From Owenia fusiformis (lineage: Eukaryota; Annelida; Polychaeta; Sabellida; Oweniidae): a stretch of DNA of 64,000 bases. The stretch lies in assembly GCA_903813345.2 (NCBI GenBank), contig CAIIXF020000007.1, positions 17,154,714-17,218,713 on the forward strand, written 5' to 3'. Under the pieces are notes generated by a model. That model was not told where the DNA came from and searched no databases. It saw only the letters and a list, made by a program, of their open reading frames with translations. This document shows positions 23,577 through 36,400 of this stretch, piece by piece; the stretch's first letter is position 1, and each line of letters opens with the position of its first letter. Position numbers and translations under genes: made by a program.

Positions 23577-25381
23577 ATGTCCCCACCTTTGGGTGATCCC
23601 GTCAAATGGTTATCCTAAAAATGAGTAGACAAGACTTTACAGACACAATTTGTGGACGGAAAATCCAAAATGGCCACCTTAAAATTTACCCAGAATGCCA
23701 AAAAATTAGTCAGTTCTAGATTTTCATACTAAGAACCACCCCTGAAAATTTGAAATTGATCCGTCACACAGTTAACCAGAAAACATGTAAACAAGACTTT
23801 ACAGACAAGATATGAGGACAGAAAATCCAAAATGGCTGCCTTGACATTTATCCAGAATGCCAAAAAACTAATCTGTTCTAGATTTTCATACTAAGAATCA
23901 TCCCTGAAAATTTGAAATTGATCTACCAAACGGTTCACCTGGAAATGCGTGGATAAGACTTAACAAACAAGATTTTAGGACAGAAAATCCAAAATGGCTG
24001 CCTTAACATTTACCCAGAATGCCCAAAAACTAATCAGATTTAGATTTTCATACTAAGAATCATTCCTGAAAATTTGAAATTGATCTACCAAACGCTTCAC
24101 CTAAAAACGCGTAGACAAGACTTTATGGGCAAGATTTTAAGATGGAAAATCCAAAATGGCTGCCTTGACATTCATCCAGAATGCATAAAAACTAATCAGA
24201 TCTAGATTTTCATACTAAGAATCATCCCTGAAAATTTGAAATTGATCTACCAAACAGTTCACCTGGAAATGTGTAGACAAGACTTTACAAACAAGATTTT
24301 AGGACAGAAAATCCAAAATGGCTGCCTTGACATTTACCCAGAATGCCCAATAACTAATCAGATCTAGATTTTCATACTGAGAATCATCCCTGAAAATTTA
24401 AAATGATCTACCAAACGGTTCACCTAAAAACGCGTAGACAAGACTTTACGGGCAAGATTTTAAGACGGGAATTCCAAAATGGCTGCCTTGACATTAACCC
24501 AGAATGCCCAAAATCTAATCAGATCTAGATTTTCACACTGAGAATCATTCCTGAAAATTTGAAATTGATCTACCAAACAGTTCACCTGAAAATGCGTAGA
24601 CAAGACTTTACAGACAAGATTTTAGGACGGAAAATCCAAAACGGCTGCTTTGACATTTACCCAGAATGCCCAAAAACTAATCAGATCTAGATTTTCATAT
24701 TATGAATCATCCATGAAAATTTGAAATTGATCTACCAAACGGTTCACCTGAAAACGCATAGACAAGACTTTACAGACAAGATTTTAGGACGAAAAAATCC
24801 AAAATGGCCGACAATAAAAAAGTGATTATGAGTTTTTGCTGATTTCTTTTTACAAAATTATCACATATAACTACTGTTAACAATAACATAGGCTTTTACA
24901 ACAAAGCACACCTGAAATTATTTATAAAGCTACTAAATAGTTAAAGTATGAAAACTGAAAAACACCATTCAATATATGATACAAAGTATTATCGTGCGCT
25001 AACTTTTCTTAAAACATTCAAAATGGCTGACATGACTGAGCTAACAGGTCCAAAACCTAATCAGATCTAGAATGAAGTGAGCTGAACAAGATGTTAAAGT
25101 TTTAAAAGCAACTGTGAAGCCATTTTTCTTAAAGTTTGCAGACAAGGATTTTAGCATTTGACTTCAAAATGGTCGACAGGAAGTAGGTATCGAGTTAATT
25201 TTTTTTCATCCACATCTGTATGCACTCATAAGTTATCCCTGAAAATTTGAAGGTGATATCTGTAGCGGTTTTGGAGAAAACTCCCGGACGTACGGACGGA
25301 CGGACAGACGGATGGACGGACAGACAGTCGGACGCGCCTAGGCCGACAATATGGCCCCACACTATGTGGTGGGGACATAAA
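23577..25381. mobile_element. Pearl-like element: 162-bp core in tandem plus GGAC microsatellite
   Basis: ATGTCCCCACC near the left end is inverted as GGTGGGGACAT at the right end. Inside, a core containing CAAAATGGCTGCCTTGACAT, AGATTTTCATACTAAGAATC and GATCTACCAAACGGTTCACC recurs about eight times. I place the AAAATGGC landmark near 23665, 23828, 23989, 24152, 24313, 24474, 24636 and 24800, a period of about 162 bp. A decayed copy follows near 25020, then a GGAC-type tetranucleotide run at about 25284-25335. This layout resembles the bivalve 'pearl' family as I remember it. The apparent open frame at 25247-25447 is microsatellite. Confidence 0.75.
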
Positions 25382-25409
25382 AATTATTCTTTAAATAATA
25401 ATAAAAACA

Positions 25410-25415
25410 TTTATT
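25410..25415 (-). terminator. Polyadenylation signal of GTPBP10
   Basis: AATAAA on the minus strand 23 bases after the stop codon. It implies a very short 3' UTR that ends beside the boundary of the pearl-like element at about 25381. Confidence 0.6.
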
Positions 25416-25438
25416 GCTTTTTCATGTTGACTTGTAGG

Positions 25439-28400
25439 CTACACTAACTGATGTGTGTTCTGTTCGTCATATGTCCGAATCCTTGCTTTTCTCCTGGTTG
25501 TTGATAAGTCTATCATAGCTGAAGTTTCACTTGCATGAAAATCTATAATTTCTCTTATTCTTATTTTTAGTTTTTCTAAATTGTCACTAGTTTTTGCAGA
25601 TATTGTCAATGTGTCATCAAATGTTAGAAATGTTTTGGGACGTGAGGTTTCCTCCAATTGTAAAGATGACTCTGAAAAATAAGTTTTAGAAAGTTAAATA
25701 TACAGTCAGTAGTATTCAGGATGATATCAAACAAATCATTGAAATTCAGATCTCGACAATTTTGAATGGTGAGTAAGGCAAACAAATCAATCTTATCAAA
25801 TATGGGTCCTTTATTAAATGAGCTAAAATTGGCATCATTCAGTTGGCGCACATGTGATTCCTCAAAGTCCAACCCTTTGCAAAATTTATGGAAATGCCTA
25901 GAGAAAACTATTAGACAATAGAAACTGAAACTGGAACACAGATACTTTTCAACATCACTTAAAACTTAAATTTTCTAATATGGGAGCACTTAAAATGATA
26001 GACTCCTATATATTGTTAACATTTTAAGATCTGGTACCAATGGTGTAAACTATCAATAATTACCCCCAAATTGAGTGATGAGTTTTTGCCTGGATGGATG
26101 GACAAACAGATGGCTTCTCTATATCACTACTTCAACTTTCTTAGGTAGGATAATAAAGCAATGTAATATTGGTTTATCAAATAGTCAAGGCCATTTTATG
26201 TACCTTAAAACAACCATGGATTGTCAGTTTGATAGAAATTAAAAATGATAAACTAAGAATGTATCCATGATCTAAAAAAAATAGTTGATTGAAATCGCCA
26301 ATTCATCAATACATTCAATCCAAATACATGGACACTTTACCTTCTACATTTGCTAATTGTTGTTTTAATTCATGTAGACATTCTTCAGTTTTCTTAATTT
26401 CCTTCTCTGACTTTCTGAGTGTTTCTGCATCAACTTTATTAATACACAATATGGCGGGCTTCTGTAATAGTTCTGGGTTATAGAGCTCTATTTCCTAAAA
26501 TATGTATACATTTATTACTTTATTTTTTATAGATTAAATTAATGAGTAAATAAAAGTTACAGTGTAATAGTACAAAGAGAGACAAAAAGTTTGAGACTTT
26601 AGCTCATTTTTTAAAAAAGTTGGCATGAGTGGTTGACACTTGGTGCAATATCACTAGCTATAAATGAAATGTATAAAGCACACATAGAATTATTTAGGAA
26701 ATACAATCACACATGCCTTTTTATTTACAAAATACAATTGCGCATACCAGTTATTCAAACAATTCAATATTACAAACAAACACCTTATAAGGACACATAC
26801 CTTATGAAGACACATACCTTATTTAGAAGCATAATGGTCTCAAATGCTGTTCTCTTGGGATACTTCAGCCCCAGTTGGAATCCATGGACATCCACCATAA
26901 ACAATAAGAGCTTAGTTCTTTCTATGTGCTTCAGAAACCTATGCCCAAGTCCTATATTCTCACTAGCGCCCTCTATAATGCCTGGTAAATCCGCAACACT
27001 GATGGCCCGCTGGTCTTTGTACTTAACAATTCCTATCTGTGGATTCTTTGTTGTAACTGAAAAAGTTTTGATTTTTAAATATAATGATCAATGTACACCT
27101 TGAACTTTGCAAATATGTTTTCATTTTCATCAAAATCACTTAATAACAGACTCTTTAATTCCTAACTTACTGCCATTAATTTTCATATCAAAGCAATTGA
27201 ATTACATGAACATTGCACAGTACAGTACAGTGGAACACCTTTGGTACCATTAAAAAGTGTTCCACTTGTGAGGTGTTCCACTTATAGAGGTTCATTTAAC
27301 AATAAGTAAATTGTTCTTTGAACTCTCAACTTATAGTGATAATCTTCACAGGTTTCACTGTACATGTATTATTAGTTCTAAAATAACTCACATGCCCATG
27401 GTGCAATTTCTGGTTTACAGTTTGATATAGCTTTCAATAAAGTTGATTTTCCAGCATTGGGAAACCTGGAAAGGAAATCATAAAAATATTACATTTTTGT
27501 GCCTTGCTCAATGTTGCATCTCATCTTGACCATTCATCATTCATTGATTATTATTCCATAGTAATGCTTTTCATTATCACAACAACAAAAATAACAAGGC
27601 ATTAACATGCAAAATGTCACCACCTGCCATTTGTTAAAGATGCCAAACAGAAACGACCAAACACAAACTGCCAAACATCAGCTGCAGAACACCAACCGCC
27701 ACCACAACAAAGTTTAAGACTATAACAATATGTCACCACTTATGGTAGTGACATAATAATGAAAAAGTGATCAGGAATATCAGCTATGAACCATGCACAT
27801 TTAGCCTGTTAACCATGCAAACTTACCCTACAAGTCCAACATCAGCAATTAGTCTCAAGTCTAGAGTTACTGACAATGACTGGCCCTTCTCTCCTTGGAA
27901 TTTGTTCTCACTCTTGCCACCAGCTCCACCCTTTGCAACTAGGATCTTATCATTGTTTGAATCCAAGCTACCTAGAGTAGGCAAAATTGTGTCCAAGTTA
28001 ATATAATATGGGTTTATAATGGTTTTACAGAGATTTGTATTTTACTGAAGGCATTAATATATATTCTTCTCTATTCAAATTTTTAAAATACTGTACAGAC
28101 ATTTAAAGATCATTTTTTTACAATTATATTCACAAACATGTTTTCTCTTGCACCACATATATAATACATTAATTTCAGATGTTACTTATAAATACATCTT
28201 ACCCAGTATATCTCCTTCATCATTCTTCACAAGTATACCAGGCTCAACATTCAATAGTATGTCCTGACCTTTCTCCCCCAACAAAGCTCTGGCACTGAAA
28301 TAACAGTGAGCTATCAATGACAAATTACCCTGGTTATTTTTTAAGCAATATGTAATGACCCTGGATAGCAAGTTGCTACTACAGCCCAGCTGTAGTGGCT

Positions 28401-30197
28401 TAAGCCTTTATAGTTCAGTTGGTAGAACATCAGTTTATGGTTCTAATCCTCTAAGGGTACTAGGTTCAATTCCCACACAGGCATTGAATTCAGCACACTT
28501 TCTTTCATTTCTGTATCTGGCTTGTTACACTATGCTCGTTAGTTAGTCATTCCTCTGGGGCACACTTCGGTCATAACATTAGTGTCAGATATGGGATCAA
28601 AGCATTTGTTGTATTATTTGCGCCTGTGTGTGTGAGGTAAGTCACTGCTAGGAAAAGCAGGGCTGATCACGAGGGCCTGGTCCTTTCAAAAGAGAATAGT
28701 GTTAAGACCCTGGATAGGTTGCTACTACAGCCCAGCTGCAGTGGGTTAAGCCTTTATACCTCAGTTCGTAGTGCACACTTTCATTTCTGTCTTGTTACAC
28801 TATGCTCCATAGTTAGTCGTTCCCCCGGGGCGCCCTCGGGTCATTATGAATGTAAATGTTCTTCAAAGATAAATTATTCTATGGTAGGCCTAGTCATCAA
28901 TGAATATCTATTATCTATCAATATTACAATCATATGTAAGTAATGTAATTAAGTACTTAAAAATTGTACTCTGGTTATACAAATTTGGTGTCATATCTGA
29001 ATAATTCTCAAAATATATTTTCTTTCTTTATCTTACTCAATCAATTCCTAAGATGATATTAAGATATATAATGGTGCCAAAAAGACAGAATTAAAAAATC
29101 TTGTCTATGAAATAAAAGATCCCTTACTGACTATTTCCCCCATTGCCTGCTATGAATCTCTTCTCAGGATGTCTCTTTGCCAGCTCCTTCAGTGACTTTG
29201 CTTTATCATAACACTTAACATAGACATCACCTCCATCACCACCTTTACCACCAAACTTTGGATAACCTTGACCACCAGCTCCACCCCGGACATAAACTCT
29301 GAGGCTGTCAAGAAATTGTAACTGCAAATAAAAAGTTATTTTCTTTCACTGATTGGTCATCTATGACACTAAAATAAATAAAAAGTAAATGGATATCATA
29401 AAACCCACTCAACGGAGAATCTACAGAGCTTTAGTGGCAATGAACAGATTTATGCTGTATGGTTCCATATAAATCTGCCAAAAGGTATGACCTCATTTTT
29501 TTTTTATCTATCATGTTTTATTCAATACAATAATATATGTTAAAAGAAAATTTCCAAAAGGGCGACTTTGTTTAACATTATAAGTCCTCATTACATGTAT
29601 AGCTTTATCATCGTTTCACAAAAAAGTTACAAATTTCAAAAAACAGACAAGTTGATGCAAATACAGATTTATTGTACATTATTGCCCATGGTCTGTCTAT
29701 ATGATGTCACTGACAAGTGACAAATTTCAAAAAACAGACAAGTTGATGCAAATACAGATTTATTGTACATTATTGCCCATGGTTTTGTGAAACGATGATA
29801 AAGCTATACATGTAATGAGGACTTATAATGTTAATTCCATGGTCTGTCTATATGCTGTCACTGACAAAAGGCAGCATTACAGTGCCAAGTGACGTACATG
29901 ATCACGACAACGAATAAAGAAGAACTGCTCTTTCCCAGCTGTTCCTCCATCTTTTCCAGTGTGCCAAGTGGTCTTTTCCACATGTCAATGTGGCCGCCAT
30001 AATATATAAAGTTCATAACAACAAAAAAAGTTGGTATGAAAACAAGAAAATATTTATTATTGGTGGGTGATAATTGATCCATACAAAATTGAAAAAATGT
30101 GATTTAGATAACTCATATAATCGTATTGAATAGAATTGAATATTTTAAACAAACTTACCTTTTTAGCTTTCCAGCATATTGATGTTAGTTTTACCAT
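25439..30197 (-). CDS. GTPBP10: GTPBP10, Obg-family GTPase
   Basis: Eight coding exons on the minus strand: 30159-30197, 29128-29321, 28203-28294, 27827-27971, 27392-27465, 26818-27056, 26341-26494 and 25439-25671. All phases agree, giving 389 aa; human GTPBP10 is 387 aa. The glycine-rich Obg fold is clear (RGGAGGQGYPKFGGKGGDGG), followed by KGGAGGKSENKF and LDLRLIADVGLVG. The G motifs are GFPNAGKST (P-loop, residues 157-165), DLPGIIEGA (switch II), NKVD (base recognition) and SAKTSDN (G5). In animals this GTPase acts in mitochondrial (and reported nucleolar) ribosome assembly, maturing the large subunit. The first exon encodes only 13 residues, MVKLTSICWKAKK, beside the bidirectional promoter. 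All motifs are intact, so the gene appears functional. Confidence 0.96.
27228..27360. mobile_element. MITE with CAGTGGAACACC ends and TA target duplication
   Basis: Ends CAGTGGAACACC and GGTTTCACTG are flanked by TA on both sides (27226-27227 and 27361-27362). Internal GTGTTCCACTTGTGAGGTG copies are typical of short Tc1/mariner/pogo-derived MITEs. It lies in a GTPBP10 intron. Confidence 0.65.
27588..27757. mobile_element. MITE family with ATGTCACCACC termini (copy 1)
   Basis: AAAATGTCACCACCTGCCAT at the left and ATGGTAGTGACATAAT at the right are inverted. The same family is seen at 46132-46496 and 55526-55648, with partial matches near 35853-35895 and 44125-44150. It has no coding content. 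Confidence 0.7.
28356..28605 (+). repeat. SINE-like repeat with a tRNA-like segment
   Basis: Positions about 28408-28487 contain TAGTTCAGTTGGTAGAACA, close to the tRNA A-box, and GGTTCAATTCC, close to the B-box, spaced as in a tRNA gene. Flanking sequence (CTACTACAGCCCAGCTG before, CTTGTTACACTATGCTC after) recurs at 28708-28845. I therefore read it as a tRNA-derived SINE, not a functional tRNA. It sits in a GTPBP10 intron. Confidence 0.6.
28708..28845 (+). repeat. Second, internally deleted SINE-like copy
   Basis: It repeats GACCCTGGATAGGTTGCTAC, CTACAGCCCAGCTGCAGTGG and CTTGTTACACTATGCTC from 28356-28605. It lacks most of the tRNA-like middle including the B-box. The two copies are about 350 bp apart in the same orientation. 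Confidence 0.6.
29572..29834. mobile_element. Palindromic TTAA-flanked MITE with internal direct duplication
   Basis: About 50 bp at the left (TTAACATTATAAGTCCTCAT onward) is repeated in perfect inverse at the right, ending CTTATAATGTTAA. Each end carries TTAA, consistent with a piggyBac-type target. Inside, a block of about 65 bp (CAAATTTCAAAAAACAGACA to ATTGCCCATGGT) is present twice in direct orientation, at about 29630 and 29720. It lies in GTPBP10 intron 1. The perfect arms suggest recent insertion or repair. Confidence 0.85.
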
Positions 30198-30493
30198 GTT
30201 CTATAGTACTTAAAATGCCATTGATAATCGTTAATATCTCGATAAAAGATAACTTTTGCAAAACCCAGAAGTAGGTCAAACTCGTAAGGGATCATGGGTA
30301 ATGTTTAACTTTTGTTAAACGTCTATTGATTGGCTACAATATTGTCATTTGCGATCTTTTGACCAATTAGATTACTTTTGACATACACATTTCGGAAGGT
30401 CAGAAGAAGGAGGAACACTAAAATAAATATTTTTATTTACAGAAATTTAGCTAATTATTACCTAAATGCAGTGGACAAACTCTTAATTAGATA
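30198..30493. promoter_or_regulatory. Bidirectional promoter between GTPBP10 and AVL9
   Basis: The start codons of the two divergent genes are 296 bp apart. CCAAT-type boxes occur in opposite orientations: ATTGG at 30329-30333 and CCAAT at 30363-30367. No TATA box is evident. Both first coding exons are short (39 and 78 nt) and both end in strong GTAAGT donors. Shared regulation is an inference from the arrangement. Confidence 0.7.
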
Positions 30494-33400
30494 ATGGCTG
30501 AGTCGGAGAGTATATCGGGCCCGATACTGCATGTAGTTGTAGTAGGATTTCATCATAAGAAAGGCTGTACTGTAAGTTCAAATGTCAACATAAATTATTC
30601 TGAATATTTTCTTCTTGAAATTCTTCTTCCTGGAATGAGTCCATAGAGAGTGACTGACTACTATTTTCATTTCACGATCCATGAGCCTGTATTCTGGATA
30701 TTTCTTTTTCCAAATTGCATTGTAATTGTTACTTTGCATATCATTCTTTTGCAATTATTTTCTAAGCCACTCGTCGAACTGTTATAATCTAGTCTACAGA
30801 ATATCAGATTATTTTGAGTGATAACATTTTTATCCACGAGTTGATATAAAATATCAACACAAGCAAGCAAAGCAGAGCTTATGAGACAATGAAAATGAGG
30901 CGAAGAAATGATATCGTGACATTTGATCTGATATCGTGTTTATCCAATATACCCCCTTGCAGTAAAATTTTAAATGTTTGGAACTACTTTGAATTTAAAA
31001 AATAAGCTATCAAATGACTATATTGCAACATTATACAAAAAATTGGAAACATATGTACAGGGCGTTCAATAAGTATTGCTAATTTTGCTGTAACTTTTGT
31101 TCTGTTTGCTTTTTCTTCATGGAACTTTTACAACATAGATCTAAGGTGCATATATGATATCTGACTTTGACCAATAAAAATTTCAATTACTCATATGCGA
31201 GTAGGTAGTTACCAGTTTCGCCACCAGGTGGCCCCTTAAACTTGAATATGCATCAGTTTTAATGGCTCACTTTTCATATTACCTTTATGTATCTGATAGT
31301 TATACAAATTAAAATATGTCCAGTAACAGAAAATATTATCTGCCCAACACAAGAAAAGATATTTCACTTTTTGTGGTTTTACAACATGGACTCTATGGGG
31401 AATCTCCCCGACCTAGAAGTCACATTTTAAAAGAAAATTGAATTTTCAAAGTTGATAAACTCTTTTCAAAACCACATTTCTAAATGCAATTTTACATTTT
31501 ACATGAATTGTGAATTTTTAATGACGTAAATCAAGATTATTTCTTCTCGCACCTGGGATATTCAATTGAATTAGTATTCGTAAAGTTATGGTTACTAGCC
31601 ATGTTAAAGGGGCAACAAGGCCTGTAGAGAGAAAATTCAAAAATTTACTTTTTCTAAATTATCAGGGCAACATTTGGCTTAACATCATCTTTGACATACC
31701 CAGTGTTTTCAATAGGCTTGTCCAAGATTGCGTCCCTGGGACGTAATGATTTTCAAAAAATGCGTCTCCCCTCAAAAAACTGTGTCCCTTGAAAAAATGT
31801 TCCCGGGAATTCAAAGTCACATTTTTACACTGGACGAATTAAAACGATGAATTTTTTTATAGCTTTTGCTATTTATCGGTCTAAATCAGCCTTCTAGCGA
31901 GTCTAGTATGTCATTGAATGATACAGATACCATCACTTGTGAGGTATAACTTATCTTCACCCATTAAAAACACATTTTCTTTGCGAATTTCGAAGCAATT
32001 TGCTTTTGATTTTGTTTTTGTTTAGGAGCAATCTGCGCGAGGTTCAATTTTTTGGTTCAGTTTCTTGCGCATGTGCATACTCAAAAGTGATCACGTGATC
32101 GCACTTGACCAATTGAAAATGGTTTGAATCAGGTCTACAGCTACCGGCCAATTGTAGGACTCATACTGATTACTGCTTGGAAATCGAGTATTCAATAACT
32201 TTTTGTCCTATCACATGCCTCGGACCATTTCGATCAGAAATCAACTTCCGGGAAGGAAACTTCGTAAGAAAATTTTATTTCTTTTAGAAATAGTATTTCC
32301 TTCAATTATTAAGTGGATTCTGATGAAATAAAGAGACTGAAGGTAAGATCTTTATCAAATCTTTTATTTCCGGGTCCAAGGGATATATTTTGCGTGTATG
32401 TAATGTAAGGACGTCGTTATTGAAAACATAGCATACCTATTTTCTTAAAATGTATGGGTAAACTATCAATTTCAGTATAAAGAAGTGTAAATTAAGTTCA
32501 AAGCATCTATAGAGGGAGTCCCACTTATAGATTTTAAATTAAGATTCACCATGTCTCAAGAGGAATATTAGCTTGTTCATCCAGGGGGTTTCTTTGGAAA
32601 TAATAAAAATGTTTGTTAGTCTTGAAGAAATAACAGAACTTAAATATATTTTGACACTGGTCCATGATAGTTGAATGGCCCCTCTGTACTCATTGTTGCA
32701 CCTTTAATTTTTTTTGAAAATAACATGGCAGAGAAACATGAAAATATAAGTGGCCACAGATATGATAGCTAAACTACAAAACAAACGCCAATTTGACCCC
32801 ATATTTATGGTGGTAATCCAATAAATCAAATCTTATGCAGCGGTGGCGGTAGGCATATATTTTTGTGAGTCATCATGACTCAGGTAGTTTCAAAAAAGTG
32901 AGTCACAAGAAAAAAAGTTGAGTCAAAGCTATAAAAGTGTTTTTCTTGAGTAAAAATGCATACAAAATGTAGAAACCACATACAAAATCTATTTTTTGAT
33001 TTTGTACATACCTTTTATTGTACTCTTATAGCACATTAACAACTAACAATTAATTAATTAGGCAATTGCAAGAAAAATGTCACTATTAATCATCTGATTA
33101 TCTGGTCCAGCGAGTCATGGGTGTGAATGGAGTGGGAGAGGAGTTTCTCCCTGTGTGGAGTTACACAAATTGGGGTCAAAGCGTTTCATGTTGAAATTCA
33201 ACATTTTTGCAATCATTCCAAAGTCTAAAACGGCAATATAAGTCCGACCACAATACTGGGCATCATTTAAATTGAATACGGTAGAATCTTGTAATTATAA
33301 AATGAAACCGAAAGTAGATTTGTTTTCATACCTAATTTATCATCATTACCCCCCTTAATGTGCGATCGACTGGATTTTCATGTGCCCATTATCTATCTTC

Positions 33401-36400
33401 ATAGGATCAGCTTTAGATCTAGTGAATCGAAGATCTTAACTTGAGGGAGTTAATTGAAAATACTTGGTGAAAACTTACGATAGATCGGTCACTGTGAGCA
33501 CCATTGATAAACCTACTGCGCATTACATCTGCGCATGCTGATGAAGGGGACGGCTCAAGGAAACTTGCTAACTTAGCGAAGGAATTTTGCGAACTTGCGA
33601 AGGAAACTATAGTTCGTAAATCTAGCGTGTGAACATTCAAGGAAAGATTTTATGCGGTAATTTAGATAAATATACGATCACTAAAATCCTTAGAAGGGAG
33701 TATGAAATTAATAAATTATTGTTCAATGTTATGTTCGTTCTATTGCATTTTTGATACGCCCCCTAGCACACGAGATAAACAAATCGAGGGATCGATCAAT
33801 GTTTTCAAGTTTATCATTGAATCTGAATCACAGGGCTTTAAAAATTATATGAAATACCGAAATAAGAAAATGATCGGTAGGAAGGAGGCTCGATTGCGCT
33901 GAACGAAATGTTAGATTTCCGGAATTAGCAAAATTATAAATTTGATCAATCACGTATTTTCACGTATAGGGATCAATTTAACCAAGTACCAAGCGGGAAT
34001 TTTGCATGTGAAACAAACGTGCGTCAGAAAGACTCGGTAGACAATGAATATTTGCGTCAGAGTTGCAAAAATGTGAGTAAAAAACGTAAAAAATTGCGTT
34101 AACGCCACCTCTGTTATGGTAAGAACTGATGTAAAAAAGTCACACCACCTTGGTGGGAATTGAACTCACAACCTTCCAAGTATTTAGAAAAATAAATAGT
34201 GGACTAGATACATAACAATTATAACAGTCCATTACTTCAAATAGGATAAAATGAAAGATCAAAGAAGAGAGACATTTTTCTTAAATATCCATACATGTGG
34301 TTGCAGGTTGAATATTCCTATCCTCCTCTCATAGAAGGTAACCCAGTGGAGAGTAGTGAACTGCCTGCACAGTGGAAACATCTTCCATCCTTGGCTTTGC
34401 CAGATGGAGCTCACAATCATGAGGAAGGTACATATGTAATCCATATATTTATAATGCAAATGCATGAATATATTTTCACACATAACTAGACATTCTATAC
34501 CAATCATTTCATATAGTACTAGTAGTAGTCTGTTTAGCCATTCTGTTTTTACAAATGATGTAAATGTTGCTCTGCCTATCAGAGAAAAATAAAAATAAAG
34601 CAATCAAATATTTAAGGTGATATATTTAAAATCAATATTTGTAGATACAATATTCTTCCACTTGGAGTCAAGAGATGAGCAGAATGAAACAGTGTTTGGG
34701 ATATCCTGCTATAGGCAAATTCTGGCAACAGTAAGTGACATTTGATTTACAAGCTTTTATACAAGGCCAAAGTATGGTTTAGGACATGAATATATCAGCA
34801 CAAGTATTAAAAAAAGTATTAAAAAAAGTTAGAAAAGGGAACATTTAAAAGCAACAGGACAAGTGGAAACAAACCCAAACATCCTGAACATAATCTCAAA
34901 CATCAAAAATAATTATGGATACTTATCATACTACACCAACTGCACTATGAAGTACACATTCAAGATGGACCATTCAGTGTCAACATGATGTGAGACATGC
35001 AGAATCTATAAGCAATCACTGAATCCCTTACATGCTTCATTTATTCTTTTCCAGGATTTAATCAACAGAGGGACTGATGTCACGAGGAATACTGTACAAA
35101 AGAGTGTATGTGTACTCAGCAAATATGTAAGCTATGCTTTATTTATATAATAATGTACTTCAAACCAGTAGATATAAATAGGTTATTTACTAGGAGGGAT
35201 TGAATATGGGTTTTATTCTGAGGGACAATATGATATTGACCGAAGGGTATTTGTTTCATGTCAATACGATTTTTATTCCTTCACATTTCCCTGGGAAAAC
35301 AGTAGTATTTAAGGAATAAATAATGATAGGCCATTCAATATGGTGAAATTCAGCACGAGTTGGACAGAATGTCGTACAAAGCACGAACCGAAGGTGAGTG
35401 CATTTGTACTGACATTCTGTCCAACGAGTGCTGAATTTCACCATATTGAATGGCCTATCATTATTTATTCCGATTCAAACATATAAAAAATGAAAACATT
35501 GTTCAGAGAATTGGGGATTGGAGCTACATGAGATACACCAAACTCGAGCTCGCTGTTATTTTCGCCATTCCAAGGTGTGACGTCACAATGCAAATACAAT
35601 GCGTAGATTCCCGGATGATTGGATAGAGCACGGTCGTGCATCTATGGAGAATTAGAGAACGTTCTATATTGGCTATGCTGCATTCTGATTGGTTGAGAAA
35701 TTCAATTAGAGCACGGTCATGTTTGAATATGGAATAAATGGGTATAACGAATGCATGATATATTTGTAGTTTGACCTACTTTTGCAATTTGACCTAATTC
35801 AAAAAATGAATGTAATGAGTCAGCATATGAGCCCACTCGATGGTGTCATTTTTATGTCACCACCAGGTTTTGTTGGTGGTTGGTGTCTGTAGCAAATTAT
35901 CCAAATTATTGTATACATTATTTACAACTTATAAAAGATCATTTTCAATCTCTTTTGGTCTTACAAAAGAGTAAAAGTTTTGACCTTTAAGATTTATTAT
36001 ATATGAACTTGGTTTTAAAATAATTGGTTTGAAATAATGTTTCAGTATTGATGTTTGCAATGTTAAATAAAAGAAATTAGACAGATTAAATATTCTCTGT
36101 ATTATATGACATTAGACAGAAATTGAACTATTTCCTTGTCATTGTAGCCTCTTTTTGGTCTGATCACTGCCAAGCTGGAGTTAATTACACATGCCTACTT
36201 CCAAGAGAGGGACTTCTCCCAGGTGTCCCTACTGGAAGAAACTTACAAGAATCTAAATATGAGTGTCACTGGTGCAAAGGATGATGCCCAGTGGTTTGTG
36301 GGTACGTGTATCATGTTTTTTTTGTCTATATTTTCTGAAGCGATAAAGCTGTTGAATTTTTTTTAAATTTTTATTTATTAACCTATTTTGGTACATTTAA

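Noticed and set aside
28408-28487. A possible functional tRNA gene with A- and B-box-like motifs
   Set aside because: The cloverleaf cannot be completed cleanly, and the flanks recur in a second copy at 28708-28845, as expected for a SINE.
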